A DNA stretch of 6,233 nt from Opitutus sp. GAS368 (GCA_943332745.1 CALQQQ010000076.1:1-6233), one strand, 5' to 3'; positions 1 to 6,233 are shown, numbered from the stretch's first letter. Notes: generated by a model not told the origin, from the sequence alone. Numbers and translations are program-made.

Positions 1-999
1 AATCTGGACGACGCGGACACCGCGTTCGACCATGCGTCGGGCGAGCAGGGCGCTGTGGGCGAACGAGCCGGCCTCCTTCACTTCAGGCCCGTAGAGTTCC
101 AGGGTGGCGGGCGTTTCCTTGGAGAGGTCGGTGAGGTCGGGCACGCTGGCCTGCATGCGGAAGGCCATCTCATACTGCGCGGTCCGCGTGAGTGTCTCGG
201 GGTCGCCCAGCTCGCGGTGGCCGGCGGCGTTGAGCTTGGCCAGCGCGTCGAGTGTCACGCGGCGGTCGGCGGGTTTCACACCGGGGGGATTCTGGACGAA
301 CAAGACTGGGTCGCCGCCTGCGCGCAGGGCCACGCCCGTGTGGCGCGTCGGCAAGAATCCGCTGCTCCACATGCGCGTGAAGAGCGCCTGGCCGCCGACG
401 CTCTTGGGTGTGAGCACCACGAATGACGGGAGGTCGTCGCTCTCGCTACCGAGGCCGTAGCTGATCCAGGAGCCGATGCTTGGCTTGCCGGGAATCTCAT
501 TCCCGGTCATCGCAAACGTGCAGGCAGGGTCGTGGTTGATAGCGGTGGTGCTGACGGATTTCATGACCGCGAGCAGGTCGACGACCTTGGCGGTATGCGG
601 CAGGAGTTCGCTGATCCACCGGCCGGACTTGCCGTTTTGGGTGAAGTTAAACTTGCTCGGTGCGATGGGGAAGCGGGCCTGACCCGAGGTCATGGTGGTG
701 ATGCGCTGGCCATTGCGGATGCTTTCGGGGAGATCCTTGTCGAAGTGAGCCTGTAGCTGGGGCTTGTGGTCCCAGAGGTCGAGCTGCGACGGGGCGCCGT
801 TCATGTGCAGGTAGATGATGCGTTTAGCCTTCGGGGCGAAGTGCGGATAGCCCGCGAGCGGCTTGTGTACCGTGTTCGCGGCCCGCGCCTCACGGGAGAG
901 CAGACCCGCGATGGCCACGCCGCCGACGCCGAGGCCGGCGGTACCGAGGAAACTGCGGCGGCTCAGTAGCCGCATATGGTCAAGGATAGGGTCGTTCAT
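1..999 (-). CDS. DUF1501 family protein, Tat-exported (partial, C-terminus beyond left edge)
   Basis: The frame runs without a stop from the ATG at 999-997 to the window edge and gives 333 residues; family members are usually about 450-490, so roughly the last quarter is missing. The N-terminus carries a twin-arginine signal, SRRSFLG at residues 13-19, then a glycine/alanine-rich hydrophobic stretch and a probable cleavage site near AREARA-type residues 36-41, so export of a folded protein by Tat is expected. Family hallmarks are HMNGAPSQLDLWDHKP (residues 65-80), NHDPACTFAMTG (155-166), KPSIGSWISYGLG (172-184) and ARRMVERGVRVVQI near the visible end. DUF1501 belongs to the alkaline phosphatase/sulfatase-like fold; its reaction is not established. 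The start overlaps the stop of the upstream DUF1553 gene as ATGA, the usual neighbour pairing in PVC bacteria. Met9 is a possible alternative start but the overlap favours the first ATG. Family assignment is secure; function is not. Confidence 0.93.
   Translation of the reverse strand, partial: MNDPILDHMRLLSRRSFLGTAGLGVGGVAIAGLLSREARAANTVHKPLAGYPHFAPKAKRIIYLHMNGAPSQLDLWDHKPQLQAHFDKDLPESIRNGQRITTMTSGQARFPIAPSKFNFTQNGKSGRWISELLPHTAKVVDLLAVMKSVSTTAINHDPACTFAMTGNEIPGKPSIGSWISYGLGSESDDLPSFVVLTPKSVGGQALFTRMWSSGFLPTRHTGVALRAGGDPVLFVQNPPGVKPADRRVTLDALAKLNAAGHRELGDPETLTRTAQYEMAFRMQASVPDLTDLSKETPATLELYGPEVKEAGSFAHSALLARRMVERGVRVVQI
946..963 (-). other. Twin-arginine (Tat) signal motif in the DUF1501 protein
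   Basis: These codons encode S-R-R-S-F-L, matching the Tat consensus (S/T)-R-R-x-F-L-K at residues 13-18. A moderately hydrophobic Gly/Ala/Val-rich segment follows at residues 19-34, then a small-residue region ending in ARA-A around residue 41. The other secreted proteins of this cluster have ordinary Sec-type signals, so this gene alone appears to use Tat. Confidence 0.88.
996..999 (-). other. ATGA stop/start overlap between DUF1553 and DUF1501 genes
   Basis: On the minus strand the sequence reads ATGA: the ATG starts the DUF1501 gene and the TGA ends the DUF1549/DUF1553 gene. No Shine-Dalgarno-like purine run precedes it (the upstream bases read CTCGACGAAACCCTCAACCG). This suggests translational coupling by termination-reinitiation and matched production of the two proteins. 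Confidence 0.85.
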
Positions 1000-3900
1000 C
1001 GGTTGAGGGTTTCGTCGAGGTTGAGTAGGAGGCCGGCGGTGAGCGTCCAGGCCGCGAGTTCGGTCGCGGGTAGGGCAGGATCGGGCTTCGAATCGCCGAA
1101 GGTAATCAGCTTGGCTGCATCTTCAGGCGCCGCGGCATAGCGAGCGCGATGCGCCGTCAGGGCTTCCTGGGTCACCGCGGTCTCGGCGGCCTGCGGACGT
1201 CGACCGACGGCCGTACGCCAGGCGAAGGCCAGGCGGGCAGCGTCATCGGTGCCGCCTTCCTTGAGGATGCGTTGGGCGAAGGCGCGCGCGGCCTCGACGT
1301 GTTGGACGTCGTTCATCAGGGCGAGGGCCTGCAGCGGGGTGTTACTGCGTTCACGGCGGATGCAACTGGCCTCGCGGGCCGGTGCGTCGAAGGTGCTCAT
1401 CGAAGGCGGCGGCGCGGTGCGCTTTAAGAAGGTGTAGAGCGAGCGGCGATAGAGCGCCTCTCCGTTGTCGCGGGTATAGCGGGCAGTGTTGCTACCGCTG
1501 AAGCCTACCGGTTCCCAGACGTTGTCGGGCTGGTAGGGGCGCACGCCCTTGCCGCCTAGGCGCGGGCTAAGGAGGCCGGAGACGAAGAGAGCTTGGTCGC
1601 GGATGACCTCGGCGTCGAGGCGTGCGCGCGGCCCGCGGACGAGAAGACGGTTCTCCGGGTCTTTGGTGAGGAGTTCCGGCGAGGTCGCGGCGGAGCGACG
1701 GTAGGCGGCGCTGGTGACGAGTTGACGGACGAGGCGCTTCATGTCCCAGCCGGTCTCGCGGAATTCGACTGCGAGCCAGTCGAGGAGTTCCGGGTGGCTG
1801 GGCGAATCGCCCTGCGAGCCAAAGTCGCCGCTGGTCTTGACTAGCCCGTAGCCGAAGAACTGCTGCCAGTAACGGTTCACCGTCACGCGGGCGGTCAGCG
1901 GATTGGCCGGGGAGAGAAGCCAGGCTGCGAGGTCGCGGCGGTCGTAGGTCTCTTTCTTGGGCAGCGGGTGGAAGGCTGCGGGTACGCCGCGGGAGACGGC
2001 TTCACCGGGCTTGTCGTATTGACCACGGATCATCACGTTGGCCTGTCGAAGTTTCGGGAGCTCGGCCATGACCAGCGTCGACGGAATCTGGTCGTTCAGG
2101 GCTTTCTTGCGCGACTCCTCGGCGAGCTTCACGGCCCTCAGGCCGTCGAGCTGTTCCTTGCCGCCCTGAAACTCGTTTTCCAACCACCAGTCGAGCAGCC
2201 GCTTGCGTTCGGCGTCGGTCCACAGCGCCGCCTTCTTGCCGCGCACGAGTGTCTGCAGGTCGCCCGGCAGCGCTTCGACGCGGGAACCCTGCATCTTCTC
2301 GGACCAGAATTGGAAGGACCACTGGAGGTCTTTGGCTTCCTCGACGCGATGGTTAATGGCGAGGCGATCCCAGAAGACCGTCCCGTCGAACTGCGTGAAG
2401 GCGAAGCCGTCGACCTTCATGCCGGGCTTGAGGCCGAGCTTGGCGATGTCGACCTTGAGCTGGGTCCATTTGCCGGCCTCGGGCAGTTTACCCATGTTCA
2501 CTTTCTCGGGCGTACGCACCTTGCCGAAGGGGATGGCACCTTCTTCGCCCCAGAAGGCCCGGTGGTTCCAGCCGCCCACATGGAACTGGAGCATGATCGA
2601 CTTGGGGACGTCCTTTGGTTCGAGGTAGGTCCAGACCGAGATGACGCCGTTGGCCGGGATCTCGAAGGCCGCTCCTTTGGTGAAGTAATCTTGGGCGACG
2701 CCTTTCGCCGTGCGCTTGAGGGCGCGCTTGCCACTGTGCACCGGACCTTGGCTGGCTTCGACGAAGGTCGTCGGGTTGCCGGAGGACTCGACCTTGGCTT
2801 TCTCCGGGAAAGCATCTTCGAACCAAATCGTCTCGCCGGTGCGGACGGGCGGAGGCGGGTTGAGGGAGGCGGGGTCGACGTATTTGAGGGAGGCGACGGC
2901 ATCGCGCACGGCCTTAATGTGTGCAGCAATCTTAACGTCGAAATCCTTGAGGCTCTTCTCCTGCTCCGGCGTCGAGAGCTGCAGTACCGGCGGGGTCAGC
3001 AGGATATTGCCGTCCATGGCCGGATCGGCGGCGCTGTAGAAGAACGAGTACAGCGAGTAGAACTCCTTGGTCGTGACGGGATCGAACTTGTGATCGTGGC
3101 AGACCGCGCAGCCGGCGGTCAGGCCCATCCAGATGCCCATGGTGGTCTCGGTGCGGTCGACGGCGTAACGGAAGAGTAGCTCGTCGTTGATGGAGCCGCC
3201 TTCGCTGGTGGTCACGTTGCAGCGGTTGAAGCCGCTGGCGATGCGCTGTTCGCGGGTCACGTTCGGCTGAAGGTCGCCCGCGAGCTGCCACGTGGTGAAT
3301 TGGTCGAAGGGCAGGTTGTCGTTGAAGGCCTTCACGACCCAGTCGCGGTAGGGCCACATGCTGCGTTCGTTATCGAGGTGCAGGCCGTGGGTGTCGGCAT
3401 AGCGGGCGGCGTCGAGCCAGCCGCGGGCCATGTGTTCGCCGTAACGGACGGATCCGAGCAGACGGTCGACGACGCGTCCATAGGCACCTGGGGCGGCGTC
3501 CTTGAGGAAGGCATCGATTTCGGCGGGTGTGGGCGGAAGTCCGGTGAGGTCGAGGGTCACGCGGCGGATGAGTCGCTCGGGGTCGGCTTCAGCGCCGGGG
3601 CGAAAGCCTTGCGCGGTCATCTCCGTTGAGAGGAAAGCATCGATGGGCGAGAGATCTTTAGTGGCCGTCGGGACGGCCGGGCGGACTGGGACTTCAAAGC
3701 TCCAGTGCTTCCGGTAGGTCGCGCCTTGGGCGATCCAGCGGCGGAGGATGTCGACCTGGGCGGGCGTGATCTTTTTGTGCGATTCCGGCGGCGGCATGAC
3801 CTCTTCTGGGTCTTTGCTCAGGATGCGCTTGATGAGTTCGCTGGCCTCGGGATCGCCGGGCTTCACGGCCTGGATGCCGTCCTTGAGGGCTGTGGCGCCC

Positions 3901-4070
3901 TCGGCGGTGTCGAGGCGGAGCTTTCCCTTGCGCTTCTTGGCGTCGAAGCCGTGGCAGGCGAAGCAGTTATCGGAAAGGATTGGGCGGACGTCCCGGTTGA
4001 AATCCAGTTTCGCGTCGGCGGCCATGAGGCCGGTCGCGAAGAACAGAAGGCTGAGGGAAGCGGGGCGCAT
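996..4070 (-). CDS. Secreted PSCyt1-DUF1549-DUF1553 'planctomycete cytochrome c' protein
   Basis: This 1024-residue protein starts with a Sec-type signal peptide (about residues 1-20, ending LMAADA). Domains in order: PSCyt1 cytochrome-like domain (about 22-125) with heme-binding CFACH at 36-40 and a downstream VMPPP at 91-95 that could supply the distal Met ligand; DUF1549/PSCyt2 (about 140-345), including LTGLPPT and the conserved CAVCHDHKFDP at 321-331; a short charged helical stretch (about 366-398); a beta-rich domain (about 410-580) resembling a carbohydrate-binding jelly roll; a linker with the family segment IRGQYDKPGEAVSRGVPAAF (681-700); DUF1553 (about 705-965) with ARVTVNRYWQQFFG, FGSQGDSPSHPELLDW, TAPPPS and RERSNTPLQALALMND. 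The architecture is complete and undisturbed. These proteins are abundant in PVC bacteria and probably act in the periplasm; their reaction is unknown and a redox role in breaking down complex glycans is only proposed. The start lies 3 nt after the stop of the esterase gene with no Shine-Dalgarno sequence, suggesting coupling. Confidence 0.95.
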   Translation of the reverse strand: MRPASLSLLFFATGLMAADAKLDFNRDVRPILSDNCFACHGFDAKKRKGKLRLDTAEGATALKDGIQAVKPGDPEASELIKRILSKDPEEVMPPPESHKKITPAQVDILRRWIAQGATYRKHWSFEVPVRPAVPTATKDLSPIDAFLSTEMTAQGFRPGAEADPERLIRRVTLDLTGLPPTPAEIDAFLKDAAPGAYGRVVDRLLGSVRYGEHMARGWLDAARYADTHGLHLDNERSMWPYRDWVVKAFNDNLPFDQFTTWQLAGDLQPNVTREQRIASGFNRCNVTTSEGGSINDELLFRYAVDRTETTMGIWMGLTAGCAVCHDHKFDPVTTKEFYSLYSFFYSAADPAMDGNILLTPPVLQLSTPEQEKSLKDFDVKIAAHIKAVRDAVASLKYVDPASLNPPPPVRTGETIWFEDAFPEKAKVESSGNPTTFVEASQGPVHSGKRALKRTAKGVAQDYFTKGAAFEIPANGVISVWTYLEPKDVPKSIMLQFHVGGWNHRAFWGEEGAIPFGKVRTPEKVNMGKLPEAGKWTQLKVDIAKLGLKPGMKVDGFAFTQFDGTVFWDRLAINHRVEEAKDLQWSFQFWSEKMQGSRVEALPGDLQTLVRGKKAALWTDAERKRLLDWWLENEFQGGKEQLDGLRAVKLAEESRKKALNDQIPSTLVMAELPKLRQANVMIRGQYDKPGEAVSRGVPAAFHPLPKKETYDRRDLAAWLLSPANPLTARVTVNRYWQQFFGYGLVKTSGDFGSQGDSPSHPELLDWLAVEFRETGWDMKRLVRQLVTSAAYRRSAATSPELLTKDPENRLLVRGPRARLDAEVIRDQALFVSGLLSPRLGGKGVRPYQPDNVWEPVGFSGSNTARYTRDNGEALYRRSLYTFLKRTAPPPSMSTFDAPAREASCIRRERSNTPLQALALMNDVQHVEAARAFAQRILKEGGTDDAARLAFAWRTAVGRRPQAAETAVTQEALTAHRARYAAAPEDAAKLITFGDSKPDPALPATELAAWTLTAGLLLNLDETLNR
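2331..2843 (-). other. Beta-rich, probably carbohydrate-binding domain between DUF1549 and DUF1553
   Basis: Residues about 410-580 of the large protein are unlike either flanking DUF. They read as alternating beta strands and turns: an opening IWFEDAFPE, a HSGKRALKRT segment, VISVWTYLEP, IMLQFHVGGWNHRAFWGE, GKWTQLKVDI and a closing GTVFWDRLAI. This pattern (an opening 'W.EDAFP', a central 'W.QL.VD', and a final 'DRLAI') resembles jelly-roll concanavalin-like or CBM-like domains with exposed tryptophans. Carbohydrate binding is inferred from this pattern alone. Confidence 0.55.
3096..3110 (-). other. Second CxxCH motif, within DUF1549
   Basis: These codons read Cys-Ala-Val-Cys-His (residues 321-325), continuing into DHKFDP. 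The motif is a conserved hallmark of DUF1549. Its form fits c-type heme attachment, but whether heme is bound here is not known; a metal site or structural role is also possible. Confidence 0.6.
3951..3965 (-). other. CxxCH heme-binding motif (PSCyt1 domain)
   Basis: These codons read Cys-Phe-Ala-Cys-His (residues 36-40), the covalent c-type heme attachment motif, placed just after the signal peptide in the expected position for a PSCyt1 domain. Met92 in VMPPP is a plausible distal axial ligand. Confidence 0.85.
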
Positions 4071-4073
4071 GGT

Positions 4074-4970
4074 CTACTTGGTAAGGGGGAGGGCGGTTTC
4101 GGCGGCGAGCAGGGCTTCGGCGAAGCGACGGCCGATCTCAAGGGTGCCGACGGCGGTGAAGTGGGTGTGCGAAGGCGGGAGCGTATCGGCGCCGGCGGTG
4201 TCGACGTAACGGGCGCGGGGCAGGGCGGCGGCAACTTCTTTCTGGGCGTCGATGACCTTCGGCATGAAGGCATTCTTACCGTTACCGAAGCGGGTGTTCA
4301 CGCCGAGTAGGAGGATCATATCGGGGGCGTTGAGGTCGGCGCGCAGGCGCAGGAGCATCGCGGTAAGATTAGCCACGTAGGCGTGGGCATCCTTGGCGTT
4401 AGCGTCGCTCTCGCCCTGCACCCAGACGAACGCGCGGGCGCGCAGCGTGATGTCCTTCGCCTTGGCGGCGGCGATGGCGGCCTTGGCTTCGTCGATCATG
4501 GCGCGGTAGCACGGGTCGGCCTTGCCGGGGTGTCCGACGTTCCAGTCGCCGGCGACGGACGTGCCGCTGAAGGCGGTCTTGATGACCGCGAGCGGCCGCG
4601 ACTCTTTTGTCGCCAGCGTGCGGACCATCCCGATTTCAGGTCCGAAGCCACCCTTGGACTTCAGGTTGAAGTTGCCGTATTGGCGCGCGAGCTTCTTGCC
4701 GTCGATGGCAGGCATCGCCGGCGTGCGCGGTTGGAATTGCAGGGTCGACCACTGGCGGGCGCTGGTGCCGTCAAATTCGTCGGGGGGCGGATCGCCTACG
4801 CGCCACCAGAACATCGTCGCGGCGTCCTTTGGGTCGGCCGGGAGCTCTTCCGCATAGGCATCGAATCCGACCGCGTTGGACTGCCCGGCGACCAAAATGA
4901 GGTCACGGGTTTCGGCATAAGCCAGTCCCTGCAGGAGCAGGGCCAGCCCAAGGGTAAGGCGGCGGAACAT
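4074..4970 (-). CDS. Secreted SGNH/SASA-family carbohydrate esterase (sialate O-acetylesterase-like)
   Basis: This 298-residue protein has a Sec signal peptide (about 1-19, LLLQGLAYA) followed directly by the block I motif LILVAGQSNAVG (residues 24-35) with nucleophile Ser31. Further family blocks are GFGPEIG (108-114), IKTAFSGTSVAGDW (130-143), WVQGESD (183-189) and the C-terminal HTHFTAVGTLEIGRRFA (268-284), with His270 the likely catalytic His. This is the SASA (DUF303) type of SGNH hydrolase, which removes acetyl groups from sugars such as sialic acid or xylan side chains; the actual substrate cannot be read from sequence. The usual Asp three residues before the catalytic His is Ser267 here, with Asp262 nearby. 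Length matches a single-domain family member. Upstream is a 62-nt gap; downstream the DUF1549/DUF1553 gene starts 3 nt after the TAG stop, so the esterase and the DUF pair are almost certainly co-expressed. No clear Shine-Dalgarno precedes the ATG. Family call firm, substrate unknown. Confidence 0.92.
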   Translation of the reverse strand: MFRRLTLGLALLLQGLAYAETRDLILVAGQSNAVGFDAYAEELPADPKDAATMFWWRVGDPPPDEFDGTSARQWSTLQFQPRTPAMPAIDGKKLARQYGNFNLKSKGGFGPEIGMVRTLATKESRPLAVIKTAFSGTSVAGDWNVGHPGKADPCYRAMIDEAKAAIAAAKAKDITLRARAFVWVQGESDANAKDAHAYVANLTAMLLRLRADLNAPDMILLLGVNTRFGNGKNAFMPKVIDAQKEVAAALPRARYVDTAGADTLPPSHTHFTAVGTLEIGRRFAEALLAAETALPLTK

Positions 4971-5032
4971 GGGGTAACTAATCCGTAAGCCCTTGGCCTC
5001 GTGAGTTCCACCTTTTCCCTTAGTGGGGACGC
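4971..5032 (-). other. 62-nt intergenic gap, the largest in the window
   Basis: This is the only gap long enough to hold a promoter or terminator. I see no good -35/-10 pair. The only inverted repeat is short (CCAC/GTGG, with C-A mismatches beyond it on the transcribed strand) and has no U-tract, so it does not make a convincing terminator. Only a distant GGA lies near the esterase start, too far for a typical ribosome binding site. It may be simple intra-operon spacing or hold an internal promoter not visible by eye. Confidence 0.35.
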
Positions 5033-5794
5033 TTATTTACAGTCGTTTAGCAAGAAGGTGACCAGCTCCGGGCAGGCGAAGAACGATGGTCCGACCTTAT
5101 GGCCTTCGCCAGGGATGATCTTGACCGTGAACTTGCCCCCGAGGGCCTCATAGCGTGCCTTCAGCAGCAGGGTGTTATCCTGGTGCGGGACGACCACGTC
5201 GTTGTCTCCATGTACAGCGAACATCGGGACCTTGGCGGCAGCGAGGCCGGCGAGGTTATCGGGCGGATTGAACTCCTTCAGTCGGGTGGTGAGTTCCGCT
5301 TCGGTCAGGCCAAAATCGGCGAGCGTCTGAGCCTTCGAATTCTTGAGCGGCCAGCTGGTGAGGTTGCATACTGGGTAGATACCGATCCAGGCCTTTACCT
5401 TATCGGGATTCCGGAACGCCCACGTGAGCGTCATCATACCGCCGCGGCTCTGGCCAAGCAGGATGGGCTTTGCCGAATAGCCACGCTTCACCATCTCATC
5501 GTAAAACTTCGTGAACTGCGCCGCGCTCTTGGGGGCGCCGCGGACTTCGCCGAGATCGTAGCCGGCGATCGCCATGCCGGCTTGCTGGCAGGCGTCGGCG
5601 TAGAGCTTGTGCTGGACGATCGAGACACCGCCGCCGAGGGCCGGTGCATACCAGAGCCATGGCTTGTCCTTCGCCGGGGTCGCCGCCGGGTGGATCACGA
5701 CTTTACGCCCGTCGACCTCGAAGGTCTCGACCGCGAGGAGCGTGGTGGTAGCCAGCGCCAGGATGAGTAGCGGGCGGCGAAGTAGGCTAAGCAT
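5033..5794 (-). CDS. Secreted alpha/beta hydrolase (dienelactone hydrolase/esterase-like)
   Basis: This 253-residue protein begins with a Sec signal peptide (about 1-21: MLSLLRR then LILALATTTLLAV). The mature part is a compact alpha/beta hydrolase: strand and oxyanion-loop region WLWYAPALGGG (47-56), nucleophile elbow LLGQSRGGM (112-120) with Ser116, acid region VHGDNDVVVP (194-203) with Asp199 the likely triad acid, and IPGEGHKVG (227-235) with His232. All triad residues are in the expected order and spacing. The segment between strands 6 and 7 (about 143-185) forms a short cap. The nucleophile elbow is G-Q-S-R-G rather than the common G-H-S-x-G. Substrate unknown; an ester of a sugar or aromatic acid is plausible given the SASA esterase next door. 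It starts 18 nt after the leucine-rich-repeat gene, with no Shine-Dalgarno sequence in the spacer (GTCACGCATCCGAGCCTG). A peptidase or lipase activity cannot be excluded. Confidence 0.9.
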   Translation of the reverse strand: MLSLLRRPLLILALATTTLLAVETFEVDGRKVVIHPAATPAKDKPWLWYAPALGGGVSIVQHKLYADACQQAGMAIAGYDLGEVRGAPKSAAQFTKFYDEMVKRGYSAKPILLGQSRGGMMTLTWAFRNPDKVKAWIGIYPVCNLTSWPLKNSKAQTLADFGLTEAELTTRLKEFNPPDNLAGLAAAKVPMFAVHGDNDVVVPHQDNTLLLKARYEALGGKFTVKIIPGEGHKVGPSFFACPELVTFLLNDCK

Positions 5795-5812
5795 CAGGCT
5801 CGGATGCGTGAC

Positions 5813-6233
5813 TTACTTGAAGGAGATCTTGGTCTGCGGGAGCTGGGCCTGGATCTTGGCCTGTTGCTCCGGCGTGAAGGGGTCCTTGACCGGCACCAGG
5901 CGCATGGTCTTCAGGAAGGCGAAGGGCTTGAGGACGGCGATACGGGCATCGGGTAGAGGTATCTTGCCGATTTCCAGATGGGTGAGCTGCGTGAGGCCGG
6001 CGAGGGCCTGGAGGTCCGCGTCGGTCAGGGTCTGGGGGTTCGTGAGCGTCAGGCGACGAAGCGTGGAGATGTCCTTGATGAGGGGGAAGCAGGCGCCCGA
6101 TTCGAAGCCTTCGCCGAGCTGGAGGTATTCGAGGGGGAGTTTGGCGATGGCCTTTAGGGCCTGCGGCGTGGCCTTGGACGCTCCCACTTCGAGGCCTTTC
6201 AGCTGGGTGAGCTTCGCGAGCTGAGGGGCGCCG
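5813..6233 (-). CDS. Leucine-rich-repeat protein, C-terminal part (5' end beyond right edge)
   Basis: The reading frame is open to the right edge and gives 139 visible residues before the TAA at 5815-5813. A GTG at 6187 is in frame, but the repeat pattern continues upstream of it (GAPQLAKLTQLKGLEVGASK), so it is internal and the gene extends outside the window. About five leucine-rich repeats of roughly 24 residues are visible: LTQLKGLEVG, LPLEYLQLGE, STLRRLTLTN, LTQLTHLEIG and AFLKTMRLVP, several followed by a helical 'D.DLQALAGL'-type segment. The end, QQAKIQAQLPQTKISFK, resembles the 'LP.C.I' tails of PVC leucine-rich-repeat proteins. Such domains bind proteins or ligands; no catalytic domain is visible in this part. 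It lies 18 nt upstream of the hydrolase gene on the same strand and so may be in the same transcript. Export cannot be judged because the N-terminus is missing. Confidence 0.85.
   Translation of the reverse strand, partial: GAPQLAKLTQLKGLEVGASKATPQALKAIAKLPLEYLQLGEGFESGACFPLIKDISTLRRLTLTNPQTLTDADLQALAGLTQLTHLEIGKIPLPDARIAVLKPFAFLKTMRLVPVKDPFTPEQQAKIQAQLPQTKISFK

Noticed and set aside
55..756. Several small plus-strand open frames in the left 1 kb
   Set aside because: The minus strand is open across the whole region in the DUF1501 frame with clear family motifs and a Tat signal, so these are shadows.
1968..3179. A 403-residue open frame on the plus strand
   Set aside because: It lies entirely antisense to the well-supported DUF1549/DUF1553 gene. 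Its translation is rich in Gly, Glu, Val, Leu and His without any recognisable domain, as expected for the shadow frame of a GC-rich gene.
3705..4310. A 201-residue plus-strand open frame spanning the esterase/DUF1549 junction
   Set aside because: It is antisense to two real genes with clear motifs and has no recognisable family features.
5007..5027. Possible hairpin terminator between the hydrolase and esterase genes
   Set aside because: The pairing is limited to CCAC/GTGG with a long loop, extended pairs are mismatched on the transcribed strand, and no U-run follows.
5099..5770. A 223-residue plus-strand open frame opposite the alpha/beta hydrolase
   Set aside because: The minus strand encodes a signal peptide and complete catalytic triad; the plus frame shows no domain or signal and is a shadow.
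6185..6187. GTG as the start of the leucine-rich-repeat gene
   Set aside because: The frame stays open to the right edge and leucine-rich-repeat periodicity continues upstream of this codon, so it is an internal valine.

Overview
The window is a dense, GC-rich stretch of bacterial chromosome with five consecutive genes, all on the minus strand. It therefore reads from the right edge to the left. The DUF1549/DUF1553 'planctomycete cytochrome c' protein, the Tat-exported DUF1501 protein, a secreted SASA-type esterase and a leucine-rich-repeat protein together point to the PVC superphylum. Verrucomicrobiota seems most likely and Planctomycetota is the alternative. This assignment is inferred from gene families; no rRNA or other phylogenetic marker is present.

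Layout in transcription order: (1) the C-terminal 139 residues of a leucine-rich-repeat protein, cut by the right edge (6233-5813); (2) after 18 nt, a secreted alpha/beta hydrolase with an intact Ser-Asp-His set (5794-5033); (3) after 62 nt, a secreted SGNH/SASA carbohydrate esterase, sialate O-acetylesterase-like (4970-4074); (4) after 3 nt, a 1024-residue secreted multidomain protein with PSCyt1, DUF1549, an inserted beta-rich domain and DUF1553 (4070-996); (5) overlapping its stop codon by 4 nt (ATGA), a Tat-exported DUF1501 protein of the alkaline phosphatase/sulfatase fold, whose first 333 residues are visible before the left edge (999-1).

Genes 3-5 are so tightly packed that they almost certainly share a transcript, and genes 1-2 probably belong to it too. 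Genes 2-5 each begin with an export signal, so the cluster encodes a set of proteins acting outside the cytoplasm. Deacetylation or de-esterification of a polysaccharide together with the DUF1549/1553-DUF1501 pair fits a glycan-processing locus. The biochemical role of the DUF pair is not established, so this is a hypothesis. None of the four visible start codons is preceded by a recognisable Shine-Dalgarno sequence. There is no intergenic region over 62 nt, and I see no tRNA, rRNA, CRISPR array, mobile element or convincing terminator. The plus-strand open frames are antisense shadows of these genes.
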